Below, piece after piece: positions 45,131 through 54,717 of a DNA stretch of 64,000 bases. The translations under genes and the position numbers were made by a program. Numbering within the stretch: position 1 is the stretch's first letter; each line of letters opens with the position of its first letter. Source of the DNA: Xanthomonas massiliensis. Lineage in GTDB: Bacteria > Pseudomonadota > Gammaproteobacteria > Xanthomonadales > Xanthomonadaceae. The notes below the pieces were generated by a model that was given only the letters and a program-made list of their open reading frames with translations, was not told where the DNA came from and did not search any database. The stretch spans positions 620,001 through 684,000 of the forward strand of contig NZ_FCOY01000006.1 of NCBI RefSeq assembly GCF_900018785.1, read 5' to 3'.

Positions 45131-46258
45131 ATGAGCGATGTCCTCGAACTTGCCCGCGAACTGATCGCCCGCCCGTCGGTGACGCCGGACGATGCCGGCT
45201 GCCAGGCGCTGATCGCCGCGCGGCTGGAGAAGGCCGGCTTCGCCTGCGAGACGCTGCGCTTCGGTGCGGTCGACAACCTGTGGGCCACGCACGGCGAGGG
45301 CGGGCCGGTGCTGGTGCTGCTCGGCCATACCGACGTGGTGCCGCCGGGCCCGCGCGCGGCCTGGCGCAGCGATCCGTTCGTGCCGGAGGTGCGCGACGGC
45401 GTGCTGTACGGCCGCGGCGCGGCCGACATGAAGGGCAGCGTGGCCGCGTTCGTGGTCGCCGCCGAGCGTTTCGCCGCCGCCCATCCCGACCATCCGGGCA
45501 CGCTGGCCGTGCTGCTGACCTCCGACGAGGAAGGCGATGCGATCGACGGCGTGCGCCATGTCGCGCGCGTGTTCGCCGAGCGCGGCCAGCGCATCGACTG
45601 GTGCATCACCGGCGAGCCGTCCTCGACCGAACGGCTGGGCGACCTGCTGCGGGTGGGGCGCCGCGGCAGCCTGTCCGGTGCCTTGACGGTGAAGGGCGTG
45701 CAGGGACACGTGGCCTATCCGCACAAGGCGCGCAACCCGATCCACCTGGCCGCGCCGGCGCTGGCCGAACTGGCCGCGCGCGTCTGGGACGAGGGCTACG
45801 AGAGCTTCCCGCCGACCAGCCTGCAGGTTTCCAACATCCACGCCGGCACCGGCGCCAACAATGTGATCCCCGGCGAGCTGCAGGTGCTGTTCAACCTGCG
45901 CTACACCCCGCATTGGGATGCGCCGGCGCTGGAGCGGGAGATCGCCGCACTGCTCGACCGCCACGGCCTGGACTACGCGTTGGCGTGGCACCGCAGCGGC
46001 GAGCCGTTCTACACGCCGGAAGGCAGGTTGCGCAGCGTGGCGCGCGAGGTGCTGGGCGGGTTCGCCGGCGCGGCGCCGGAGGAAAGCACCGGCGGCGGCA
46101 CTTCCGATGCGCGCTTCATCGCCCCGCTCGGCGCGCAATGCATCGAGGTCGGCCCGGTCAACGCCTCCATCCACCAGGTCGACGAGCACGTGCGCGTGGC
46201 CGACCTGGAGGCATTGCCGGCCCTGTACGGGCGCCTGGTCGAGCGGCTGCTGGCCTGA
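45131..46258 (+). CDS. dapE: succinyl-diaminopimelate desuccinylase
   Basis: A 375-residue di-zinc M20 peptidase-fold enzyme that frees LL-diaminopimelate for lysine and peptidoglycan. Metal-site segments are [38 protein letters not shown] and the C-terminal [24 protein letters not shown] at 45098-45103 is a likely -10 box 28 bases upstream. Confidence 0.96.
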   Translation: MSDVLELARELIARPSVTPDDAGCQALIAARLEKAGFACETLRFGAVDNLWATHGEGGPVLVLLGHTDVVPPGPRAAWRSDPFVPEVRDGVLYGRGAADMKGSVAAFVVAAERFAAAHPDHPGTLAVLLTSDEEGDAIDGVRHVARVFAERGQRIDWCITGEPSSTERLGDLLRVGRRGSLSGALTVKGVQGHVAYPHKARNPIHLAAPALAELAARVWDEGYESFPPTSLQVSNIHAGTGANNVIPGELQVLFNLRYTPHWDAPALEREIAALLDRHGLDYALAWHRSGEPFYTPEGRLRSVAREVLGGFAGAAPEESTGGGTSDARFIAPLGAQCIEVGPVNASIHQVDEHVRVADLEALPALYGRLVERLLA

Positions 46259-46298
46259 GCGCGACGGGGCACGCTCGCGCCACGGCGATGGTTGTCGC

Positions 46299-46335
46299 TG
46301 CAACTGTTGCAAAGCCGGCGCCGGCCCGGTACGGT
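46299..46335 (+). promoter_or_regulatory. promoter of the asnB leader, with palindrome over the -35
   Basis: TTGCAA (46307-46312), 17-base spacer, TACGGT (46330-46335). The predicted transcript start falls at or one base before the leader-peptide ATG (46342), so the leader mRNA would be leaderless. A perfect inverted repeat TGCAAC-T-GTTGCA (46299-46311) overlaps the -35 and could be an operator. Confidence 0.6.
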
Positions 46336-46341
46336 CGCCCC

Positions 46342-46440
46342 ATGGTCCGCTCCGCCACCCGCAACGCGAACAACGTCAACCGCAACAACAATGCGGCGAA
46401 CAATCGCGTGCGCGCGATGCGGGGGCGAAACCGGGCGTAA
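46342..46440 (+). CDS. putative asparagine-rich leader peptide of asnB
   Basis: A 32-codon frame reading MVRSATRNANNVNRNNNAAN then NRVRAMRGRNRA. Ten residues are Asn; nine of the 14 codons from 8 to 21 are AAC or AAT (46363-46404). No ribosome binding site precedes the ATG, which lies six bases after the -10 box. It sits 160 bases before asnB and ends 25 bases before an intrinsic terminator stem. A stretch this rich in AAC/AAT is an outlier in 70 percent GC DNA. The composition and position fit a ribosome-stalling sensor of charged tRNA-Asn, by analogy with trp, his and thr leaders. I know of no described asparagine example in this group, but could not check. Confidence 0.75.
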   Translation: MVRSATRNANNVNRNNNAANNRVRAMRGRNRA

Positions 46441-46489
46441 ACCAGCAACAACGCCAGGCTCACCGAAAACCCGCATCGCCCGATGCGGG
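46358..46489 (+). promoter_or_regulatory. predicted trp-type transcription attenuator controlling asnB
   Basis: Four segments: region 1 CCCGCAACGCG (46358-46368), region 2 CGCGATGCGGG (46413-46423), region 3 CCCGCATCGC (46470-46479), region 4 GATGCGGG (46482-46489). 1:2 pairs 10 of 11 positions; 2:3 pairs ten in a row (46414-46423 with 46470-46479); 3:4 is the terminator. The Asn codons lie on and just after region 1. A ribosome stalled there for lack of Asn-tRNA would mask region 1, free region 2 to pair with 3, and prevent the terminator. With ample Asn the ribosome runs to the TAA at 46438, covering region 2, and 3:4 forms. Confidence 0.75.
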
Positions 46490-46496
46490 TTTTTTT
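46466..46496 (+). terminator. intrinsic terminator in the asnB leader
   Basis: AAAACCCGCATC-GCCC-GATGCGGGTTTT followed by TTT (seven T in all, 46490-46496). Very strong by eye. It lies upstream of asnB and downstream of the Asn-rich frame. It could also end dapE transcripts, but its 5' arm has an exact alternative partner in the leader frame. Confidence 0.95.
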
Positions 46497-46599
46497 GTGC
46501 CCCGGCGGCCAATCGATCCTTTCCGAACCGTTCCTCCGTCCAGTTCCCCGGCCCGGCCGGGACAAGCAGATTTCCCACTACCGCCAGGAGTCTTCCCCC

Positions 46600-48294
46600 A
46601 TGTGTTCGATCTTCGGCATCTTCGACCTGCAGCCCGGCGACGACCTGCAGCTGCTGCGACGCGAGTCGCTCGACGCCTCGCAACGCCAGCGCCACCGCGG
46701 CCCGGACTGGAGCGGCGTGTACGTCGACGACGGCGCCATCCTCGTGCACGAGCGCCTGGCCATCGTCGACCCGGCCGGCGGCTCGCAGCCGCTGCTGTCC
46801 GAGGACGGGCAGCTGGCGCTGGCGGTCAACGGCGAGATCTACAACCACAAGCAGCTCAAGGCCGAGCTGAAGCAGCCCTATGCGTTCCAGACCGGCTCGG
46901 ACTGCGAGGTGATCAACGCGCTGTACCGGGAGGACGAGCCGGCCTCGTTCCTCAACCGGCTCAACGGCATCTTCGCCTTCGCGCTGTGGGACCGGGCCGC
47001 GCGCCGGGTCATCGTCGCCCGCGACCCGATCGGCGTGTGCCCGCTGTACTGGGGCCACGACCGCGAAGGGCGCCTGCGGGTGGCCTCGGAGATGAAGTCG
47101 CTGGCCGACAGCTGCGCCGACGTGGCCCAGTTCCCGCCGGGCCACTGGTACGACAGCGCCACCGGCGAACTGACCCGGTACTACGAGCGCCCGTGGCGCA
47201 GCTACGACGCGGTGGAGAGCGTGGAGGTGTCGCCGGCCGAACTGCGCGAGGCCTTCGAGGCGGCGGTGCATCGCCAGCTGATGACCGACGTGCCCTACGG
47301 CGTGCTGCTGTCCGGCGGCCTGGATTCCTCGCTGGTCGCCGCGGTGGCCGCGCGCTACGCCCGCCGCCGCATCGAGGACGAAGGCCAGACCGAGGCCTGG
47401 TGGCCGCGCCTGCATTCCTTCGCCATCGGCCTGAAGGGCTCGCCCGACCTGGCCGCCGCCGCGGTCGCCGCCGAGTCGCTGGGCACCGTGCACCACGGCT
47501 TCGAATACACCTTCGAGGAAGGCCTGGACGCGCTGCCGGAGGTGATCCGCCACATCGAGACCTACGACGTCACCACCATCCGCGCCTCCACGCCGATGTT
47601 CCTGCTGGCGCGGCGGATCAAGGCGATGGGGGTGAAGATGGTGCTCTCCGGCGAGGGCAGCGACGAGATCTTCGGCGGCTACCTGTACTTCCACAAGGCG
47701 CCGAACGCGCGCGAGTTCCACGAGGAACTGGTGCGCAAGCTCGACACGCTCTACAACTACGATTGCCTGCGCGCCAACAAGTCGATGATGGCTTGGGGCG
47801 TGGAGCCGCGGGTGCCGTTCCTGGACCGCGAGTTTCTCGACGTGGCGATGAAGATGGACGCCAGGTACAAGATGGTGCTCAAGGGCAGCGATGGCCCGCA
47901 GCGGATGGAGAAGGGCGTGCTGCGCGCCGCGTTCGACGGCTACCTGCCCGAGTCGATCCTGTGGCGGCAGAAGGAGCAGTTCAGCGACGGCGTCGGCTAC
48001 GGCTGGATCGACGGGCTCAAGGCGCATGCCGAGGCGCAGGTGAGCGACCGCGAACTGGCAGCCGCCGACAAGCGCTTCCCGGTCAACCCGCCGCAGACCA
48101 AGGAGGCCTACTACTACCGCTCGGTGTTCGAGTCGTTCTACCCGAGCCCGGCCGCGGCCGAGACGGTGCCGGGCGGCAAGTCCATCGCCTGTTCCTCGCC
48201 GGCGGCGATCGCCTGGGATGCCAGCTTCGCCAGGATGGCCGATCCGTCCGGCCGCGCGGTGGCCGGCGTGCACGAGCAGGCGCTGGCTTCGTGA
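46600..48294 (+). CDS. asnB: asparagine synthase (glutamine-hydrolysing)
   Basis: A 564-residue AsnB that makes asparagine from aspartate, ATP and glutamine. The N-terminal glutaminase begins MCSIFGIF, so Cys2 is the nucleophile after Met removal; RHRGPDWSG and NGEIYNH bind glutamine. The synthetase domain has the pyrophosphate loop LSGGLDSS (237-244) and SGEGSDEIFGGYLYF. AGGAG (46586-46590) is nine bases before the ATG. The gene has its own upstream attenuator-like leader. Confidence 0.96.
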   Translation: MCSIFGIFDLQPGDDLQLLRRESLDASQRQRHRGPDWSGVYVDDGAILVHERLAIVDPAGGSQPLLSEDGQLALAVNGEIYNHKQLKAELKQPYAFQTGSDCEVINALYREDEPASFLNRLNGIFAFALWDRAARRVIVARDPIGVCPLYWGHDREGRLRVASEMKSLADSCADVAQFPPGHWYDSATGELTRYYERPWRSYDAVESVEVSPAELREAFEAAVHRQLMTDVPYGVLLSGGLDSSLVAAVAARYARRRIEDEGQTEAWWPRLHSFAIGLKGSPDLAAAAVAAESLGTVHHGFEYTFEEGLDALPEVIRHIETYDVTTIRASTPMFLLARRIKAMGVKMVLSGEGSDEIFGGYLYFHKAPNAREFHEELVRKLDTLYNYDCLRANKSMMAWGVEPRVPFLDREFLDVAMKMDARYKMVLKGSDGPQRMEKGVLRAAFDGYLPESILWRQKEQFSDGVGYGWIDGLKAHAEAQVSDRELAAADKRFPVNPPQTKEAYYYRSVFESFYPSPAAAETVPGGKSIACSSPAAIAWDASFARMADPSGRAVAGVHEQALAS

Positions 48295-48391
48295 CGCCCG
48301 TCGGGCCGGGGCGCGCCTCCCCGGCCCGGCGCCCAGCGCGCCCGGCGCGCGCGCCGGCCGCTCCCTGCGGATCCGATGAGGTCCCTTCCCC

Positions 48392-49054
48392 ATGAACGAT
48401 GCTTCCGTTCCCGTGACCGTCCACGGCATGTCCCGCTCGGGCAACTGCTACAAGGTGCGCCTGTTGCTGGAGCAACTGCGCCGGCCCTACCGCTGGGTGG
48501 AGACCGACAGCGTGGCGGGGCAGACCCGCACGCCGGCCTTCCTGGCGCTCAACGCCAACGGCAAGGTGCCGGTCCTGGTGCGCGGCGACGGCCGGATCCT
48601 CACCGAATCCAACGCGATCCTGTGCTGGCTGGCCGATGCCACGCCACTGCTGCCGGCCGATGCCTGGGCGCGGGCACAGGCCCTGAGCTGGATGTTCTTC
48701 GAGCAGTACAGCCACGAGCCCGGCATCGCGGTGGCCCGTTTCATCCGGCTGTGGACGCCCGGGGATTCCCCGCGCCGGGCGGAGCTGCCCGGCCTGCTGC
48801 AGCGCGGGGGCGCGGCGCTGGCGGTGATGGAGGAGCACCTGCGGGACCACGCCTGGTTCACCGGCACGGACTACGGCGTGGCCGACATCGCGCTGTTCGC
48901 CTACACCCATTGCGCCGGGGACGGCGGCTTCGACCTGTCGGCCTGGCCGGCGGTGCTGCGCTGGCTGGACCGCGTCCGCGCCACGCCGGGCTTCGTGCCG
49001 ATGGCCGGCCCACCGGACGGCACGGGGGGCGCAACCGGCCTCACTCGCTCCTGA
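48392..49054 (+). CDS. glutathione S-transferase family protein
   Basis: A 220-residue GST. The thioredoxin-like N-domain (TVHGMSRSGNCYKVRLLLEQL, with Ser/Cys near the thiol site; KVPVLVRGDGRILTESNAIL for gamma-Glu binding) is followed by the all-helical C-domain (WFTGTDYGVADIALFAYTH). Substrate unknown. It starts 97 bases after asnB; its last 14 bases overlap the convergent beta-helix gene. Confidence 0.87.
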   Translation: MNDASVPVTVHGMSRSGNCYKVRLLLEQLRRPYRWVETDSVAGQTRTPAFLALNANGKVPVLVRGDGRILTESNAILCWLADATPLLPADAWARAQALSWMFFEQYSHEPGIAVARFIRLWTPGDSPRRAELPGLLQRGGAALAVMEEHLRDHAWFTGTDYGVADIALFAYTHCAGDGGFDLSAWPAVLRWLDRVRATPGFVPMAGPPDGTGGATGLTRS

Positions 49055-50018
49055 CGCAGCTGCCGTACACGTCCACCGGCGGATTGAAGCCGGAGGCGTC
49101 GGCTGGGTTGTCGCGCCACAGGTTGGGCTTGAAATCGCCGCCCTTGCAGTTGGCCGCGCGGTCCACGCCGATGGTGAAGGTATAGGGACTGCCCTGGAAC
49201 TGGTTGTGCTCGAACAGGTTGTCCTGGCTCATGCTGTTGTCCCAGCACAGGATCTCCGGCGTGCGGTAGCGGATCGAGCAGGCCAGGAACACGCCGGCGG
49301 ACTTGTTGCCGGCGAAGCGGTTGTCGACGATGCGGTTGCGGCGCGCATCGGCCAGGTAGATGCCCTGGCTGCCGTTGTTCTCCAGGGTGTTGCCGCGGAT
49401 CTCGCTGTCCTCCAGGTGCTCGGTGGTGATGCCGGCGGCGACGTTGTCGTGGATGTGGTTGTCGAGCAGGCGCACCTTGGCGGTGCGGTTGAACGACACG
49501 CCGTCCCAGTCGGCCTGCGAGACGTCGTTGCGCTCGAACACCAGGTCGTGGCTGTCGCGCTCGCTGAGCAGGCAGGCGCTGCGGCAGCGGCTGACCGTCA
49601 GCCCGGCCAGGCGCACCTGCTGGCCGGCGCGGATCACCACCGCGCTGTTGCTCAGGTAGGGCCGCTCGGGCATGAACTCGTGCTCGGCCTTGCCGCCGAC
49701 CAGCTGCAGGTCCTCGATGGCCACGTCGCGGATCGGCCCGGCCGGGGCCTCGTGCAGGTAGTCGCCGACCACGATCAGCGGCTGCTGCACGCCGTCGCGC
49801 ATGCGGATCACGGTGTCCGCGCCGGTGCCACGCAGGCGCACGCCATCACGGTCGATGTGCAGCAGCTGGTCGATGGGGTACTCGCCGGCGGCCAGGCACA
49901 GGGTAGCGGTCCCGCGTCCGGCGGGCAGCGCGTCGAGGGCATGTTGCAGGTCGTCGCCCGGACGGGCCTGCGCGGTGCAGGACGGTGCCGGCGCGGCGGC
50001 GCGTGCGGGCGCCTGCAC
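49041..50018 (-). CDS. right-handed parallel beta-helix protein with a disrupted signal-peptide region
   Basis: A mature domain of about 310 residues made of repeated coils with NN/HD/GI pattern (NDVSQADWDGVSFNRTAKVR, DNHIHDNVAAGITTEHLEDS, GNTLENNGSQGIYLADARRN), like NosD/pectate-lyase-type proteins. The natural start should be the ATG at 50143, which with seven C bases reads a good signal peptide (MRLPPLPALLFLALACLSVQ). A 71-base duplication then puts the rest out of frame. The only in-frame start left is GTG at 50018, inside the second signal-peptide copy, which would give an unexported protein. It is either a recent pseudogene or switched by slippage in the C-tracts. Ligand unknown. Confidence 0.62.
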   Translation of the reverse strand: MQAPARAAAPAPSCTAQARPGDDLQHALDALPAGRGTATLCLAAGEYPIDQLLHIDRDGVRLRGTGADTVIRMRDGVQQPLIVVGDYLHEAPAGPIRDVAIEDLQLVGGKAEHEFMPERPYLSNSAVVIRAGQQVRLAGLTVSRCRSACLLSERDSHDLVFERNDVSQADWDGVSFNRTAKVRLLDNHIHDNVAAGITTEHLEDSEIRGNTLENNGSQGIYLADARRNRIVDNRFAGNKSAGVFLACSIRYRTPEILCWDNSMSQDNLFEHNQFQGSPYTFTIGVDRAANCKGGDFKPNLWRDNPADASGFNPPVDVYGSCVRSE

Positions 50019-50134
50019 CGACAGGCAGGCCAGGGCCAGGAACAGCAGGGCGGGAAGGGGGGCGCCGCCGCGCCGGCACCGTCCTGCACCGACAGGCAGG
50101 CCAGGGCCAGGAACAGCAGGGCGGGAAGGGGGGG
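49974..50134. repeat. 71-bp tandem duplication combined with a 29-bp inverted copy
   Basis: The signal-peptide coding segment occurs twice (offset exactly 71 bases; the G-tracts are 50057-50062 with six G and 50128-50134 with seven). Between the copies lies 50062-50090, the perfect 29-base reverse complement of 49974-50002. So the insertion is partly direct, partly inverted, the mark of a template-switch event. 71 is not a multiple of 3, hence the frameshift. Confidence 0.92.
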
Positions 50135-50366
50135 CAAGCGCATTCGTTGGCAGCTGCAGTGGGGAGCGGCGTCATAGGATGGCCCGATCCGGCGCGACGG
50201 CGGTGGCGCCCGCGTCATATTCGGGTCCCGTGTTCATGGCCGATTTCGGTGCAGGCCACGCCTCCGGGCGCCGCCATCCGGACAGCGAGTGAAACTGATT
50301 CCGATTAGATCATCGCCGTGGCGGATGGGGCACCATGGGCTCCATCGCGAACCAGGAGCGCCCCCG

Positions 50367-50855
50367 ATGAAAGGCCAGCCGGAAATCCTCGATTGCCTCA
50401 ACCGCCTGCTGCGCGGCGAGCTCGCCGCCCGCGACCAGTACTTCGTCCATTCCCGCCGCTACGACGATCTCGGCCTGAAGACGCTCTACACGCGCATCGA
50501 CCACGAGATGCAGGAAGAGACCCAGCATGCCGATGCGCTGATCCGCCGCATCCTGTTCCTCGAGGGCCGGCCGGACATGCGGCCGCTGCCGTTCGAGCCG
50601 GCCTGGGACGTGCCGGCGATGCTGCGCAAGGACCTGGACACCGAGTACGAGGTGCGCGCCAACCTCGCCGCGGGCGTGAAGCTGTGCGAGTCGCTGGGCG
50701 ACTACGTCAGCCGCGACGTGCTGGTCGCCCAGCTCAAGGACACCGAGGAAGACCATGCCTGGTGGCTGGAGAAGCAGCTCTCGCTGATCGAGCGCATCGG
50801 CCTGGCGCTGTACCAGACCTCGAAGATCGGCGACGGCGGCGTGTCCGGCGACTGA
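50367..50855 (+). CDS. bfr: bacterioferritin-like iron storage protein lacking the heme methionine
   Basis: A 162-residue four-helix ferritin. Ferroxidase ligands Glu18, Glu51, His54, Glu93, Glu127 and His130 are all present (E. coli numbering nearly identical). The residue equal to E. coli Met52, which ligates the inter-subunit heme, is Thr52 here (EETQHAD). So it is a Bfr-fold mini-ferritin that may work without heme or pair with a second subunit. CAGGAG precedes the ATG. An AT-rich stretch at 50288-50312 may hold the promoter. Confidence 0.88.
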   Translation: MKGQPEILDCLNRLLRGELAARDQYFVHSRRYDDLGLKTLYTRIDHEMQEETQHADALIRRILFLEGRPDMRPLPFEPAWDVPAMLRKDLDTEYEVRANLAAGVKLCESLGDYVSRDVLVAQLKDTEEDHAWWLEKQLSLIERIGLALYQTSKIGDGGVSGD

Positions 50856-50882
50856 CCGGCGGGGTGCCCCGCCGCGCGCGGT

Positions 50883-51548
50883 TCAGCGCGCGTGCGGCCG
50901 CTTCAGCAGGCGATAGGCGCCGGTGGCCATCGCCGACAGGCCGCGTTCGCGGTAGCGCGCCTCGCTGGCCAGCAGGTCGCGCCGTTCCAGCAGTTCGGGC
51001 GACCAGTCCGCCAGTTGCTCCCGCACCTCGGCGGCGCCGACGTCGAACGGCGGGCCGGCCATCTCGTGCGGCGGGTATTCCAGGGTGAGCAGCAGGCCGC
51101 GGCAGCCGGCGGGCAGGGCGGCGTAGACCGTGTCCACGTAGCGCCGGCGCAGCCCCGGCGGCAGCGCGACCATCGCCCCGCGGTCGTAGACGCCGGCGAT
51201 ACCGGCCAGGTCGGCGGCAGTCAGGGCGAAGGCATCGCCCTGGACGATCTCGATGGCGCCGGCGCGCCAGTGCTCGCCGAGCCGGCTCGCATGCCGCTGC
51301 GGCGCCAGCCCGGCGTCGGCGAAGAACCGTTCCACCGCCAGCGCGGAGAGCTCCACGCCGAGCACGCGATGCCCCTGCGCGGCCAGCCAGTGCATGTCCA
51401 GCGACATGCCGCACAACGGCACCAGCACCCGGCTGCCGGCCGCCAGGCCGAGCGTGGGCCAGTGCTTCTGCAGCAACGGCAGCACGCGCGGCTGGTGGAA
51501 GCCGATGTCGCCGCGTTGCCAGCAGTCCTGCCAGAAGGTGGCGTCCAT
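50883..51548 (-). CDS. tpm: thiopurine S-methyltransferase
   Basis: A 221-residue SAM methyltransferase of the TPMT family. MDATFWQDCWQRGDIGFHQP, VLVPLCGMSLDMHWLA (SAM motif I), GVELSALAVERFF and VYDRGAMVALPP are hallmarks. Bacterial members methylate selenium/tellurium compounds and thiopurines. It converges on the ferritin gene. Confidence 0.92.
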   Translation of the reverse strand: MDATFWQDCWQRGDIGFHQPRVLPLLQKHWPTLGLAAGSRVLVPLCGMSLDMHWLAAQGHRVLGVELSALAVERFFADAGLAPQRHASRLGEHWRAGAIEIVQGDAFALTAADLAGIAGVYDRGAMVALPPGLRRRYVDTVYAALPAGCRGLLLTLEYPPHEMAGPPFDVGAAEVREQLADWSPELLERRDLLASEARYRERGLSAMATGAYRLLKRPHAR

Positions 51549-51747
51549 GGTTCAGCCGGCCGTCGCTATGGCAATAGTGGTGGCCGCGACCCGGCGGGAT
51601 GCCGTCGCGGCGCCGGGATACCGGACCGGTCCGCGGCGAGGGCCGCGACAGCGGGGCTGCGAGCGGGCGGCCGGCCACGCCATCGCCCGTCTCGCGCCGA
51701 CGCACGGGGGCCGTGCCGGGCTCGGCGCCACGCAGGCCCCGGGACGG

Positions 51748-51790
51748 CTACCGGACATCGAGCCTATCCACCTTCTGCCGCGCCACGCAT
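51748..51790 (-). repeat. diverged direct copy of the parC 3' end
   Basis: On the minus strand this stretch reads RQKVDRLDVR-stop, echoing the parC terminus [10 protein letters not shown]-stop (51842-51885), 94 bases upstream. The shared core GGCAGAAGGTGGA is identical. The flanking 51549-51841 region holds no gene. Confidence 0.75.
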
Positions 51791-51841
51791 ACGGGCGGCG
51801 ACGGCGGTACCGGCCGCGCCGCCGCGCACCCGTTGGATGAA

Positions 51842-54088
<2,247 letters not shown>

Positions 54089-54204
54089 GCGGTACCACCT
54101 GTGGGACGGGCGCGCCGGGCGCGCCGCAAAGGGTCCCGATTATCCGGATGCGGTCGGGGATGCCAAGCCGAAGGCGCCGATGGAACACAGGGTACTGCTT
54201 GCGA

Positions 54205-54246
54205 GGGAAATATTTTCATTGACAAATATCCCTTCTGGAAGAAAAT
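54205..54246 (+). promoter_or_regulatory. marR promoter with overlapping operator-like dyad
   Basis: Perfect TTGACA at 54219-54224, 16-base spacer, GAAAAT at 54241-54246; the ATG follows at 54256, so the mRNA is nearly leaderless. An imperfect AT-rich dyad, GGGAAATATTT (54205-54215) and ACAAATATCCC (54222-54232), spans the -35 and fits a MarR-type self-operator. Confidence 0.7.
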
Positions 54247-54255
54247 GCCGCACCC

Positions 54256-54717
54256 ATGAACCATTGCCCGCTTCCCGATCCCGTCGCGGCGTTCCCGCCG
54301 AACCTGGGCCTGCTGATGCGCCAGGTCCGCGACGGCATGGTGCGCCTGCTCGACAAGCTGCTGGCCGAGCAGGGGCTGGAGCTGGGATTCCAGCACTATG
54401 TCGGCCTGAAGATGCTCGCGCGCATGTCGCCGTGCACCGCCAACGAACTGGCCCTGGCCATCGACCAGACCCCCAGCGCCGTCACCCGGCTGCTGGACCG
54501 CCTCGAAGCGCTGGGCTGCGTGCGCCGCGAACCCCACGCCCAGGACCGGCGCGCGCTGCAGATCGTGCTGACCGACGAGGGCCGCGCCCTGTGGCAGCGA
54601 CTGATGCAGATCGGCGACGAGGCCATGGCCCATGCCATGCACGACCTGTCCGAGACCGAGCAGGACCAGTTGATTTCCCTCCTTTCCCGCGTCCGCGATT
54701 CGCTCAACACCCCATGA
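54256..54717 (+). CDS. MarR-family repressor of the efflux operon
   Basis: A 153-residue winged-helix regulator. Dimer helices flank the DNA-binding core CTANELALAIDQTPSAVTRLLDRLEALG and the wing REPHAQDRRALQIVLTDEG. First gene of a four-gene operon with an OMF, EmrA and EmrB; its stop overlaps the next ATG (ATGA). Ligand-responsive autorepression through the upstream dyad is the expected mode. Confidence 0.9.
   Translation: MNHCPLPDPVAAFPPNLGLLMRQVRDGMVRLLDKLLAEQGLELGFQHYVGLKMLARMSPCTANELALAIDQTPSAVTRLLDRLEALGCVRREPHAQDRRALQIVLTDEGRALWQRLMQIGDEAMAHAMHDLSETEQDQLISLLSRVRDSLNTP

Noticed and set aside
46466-46496. Only a terminator of dapE with no regulatory meaning
   Set aside because: Not fully excluded, but its 5' arm has a ten-base exact partner inside an Asn-rich frame and asnB lies downstream, which a plain terminator does not predict.
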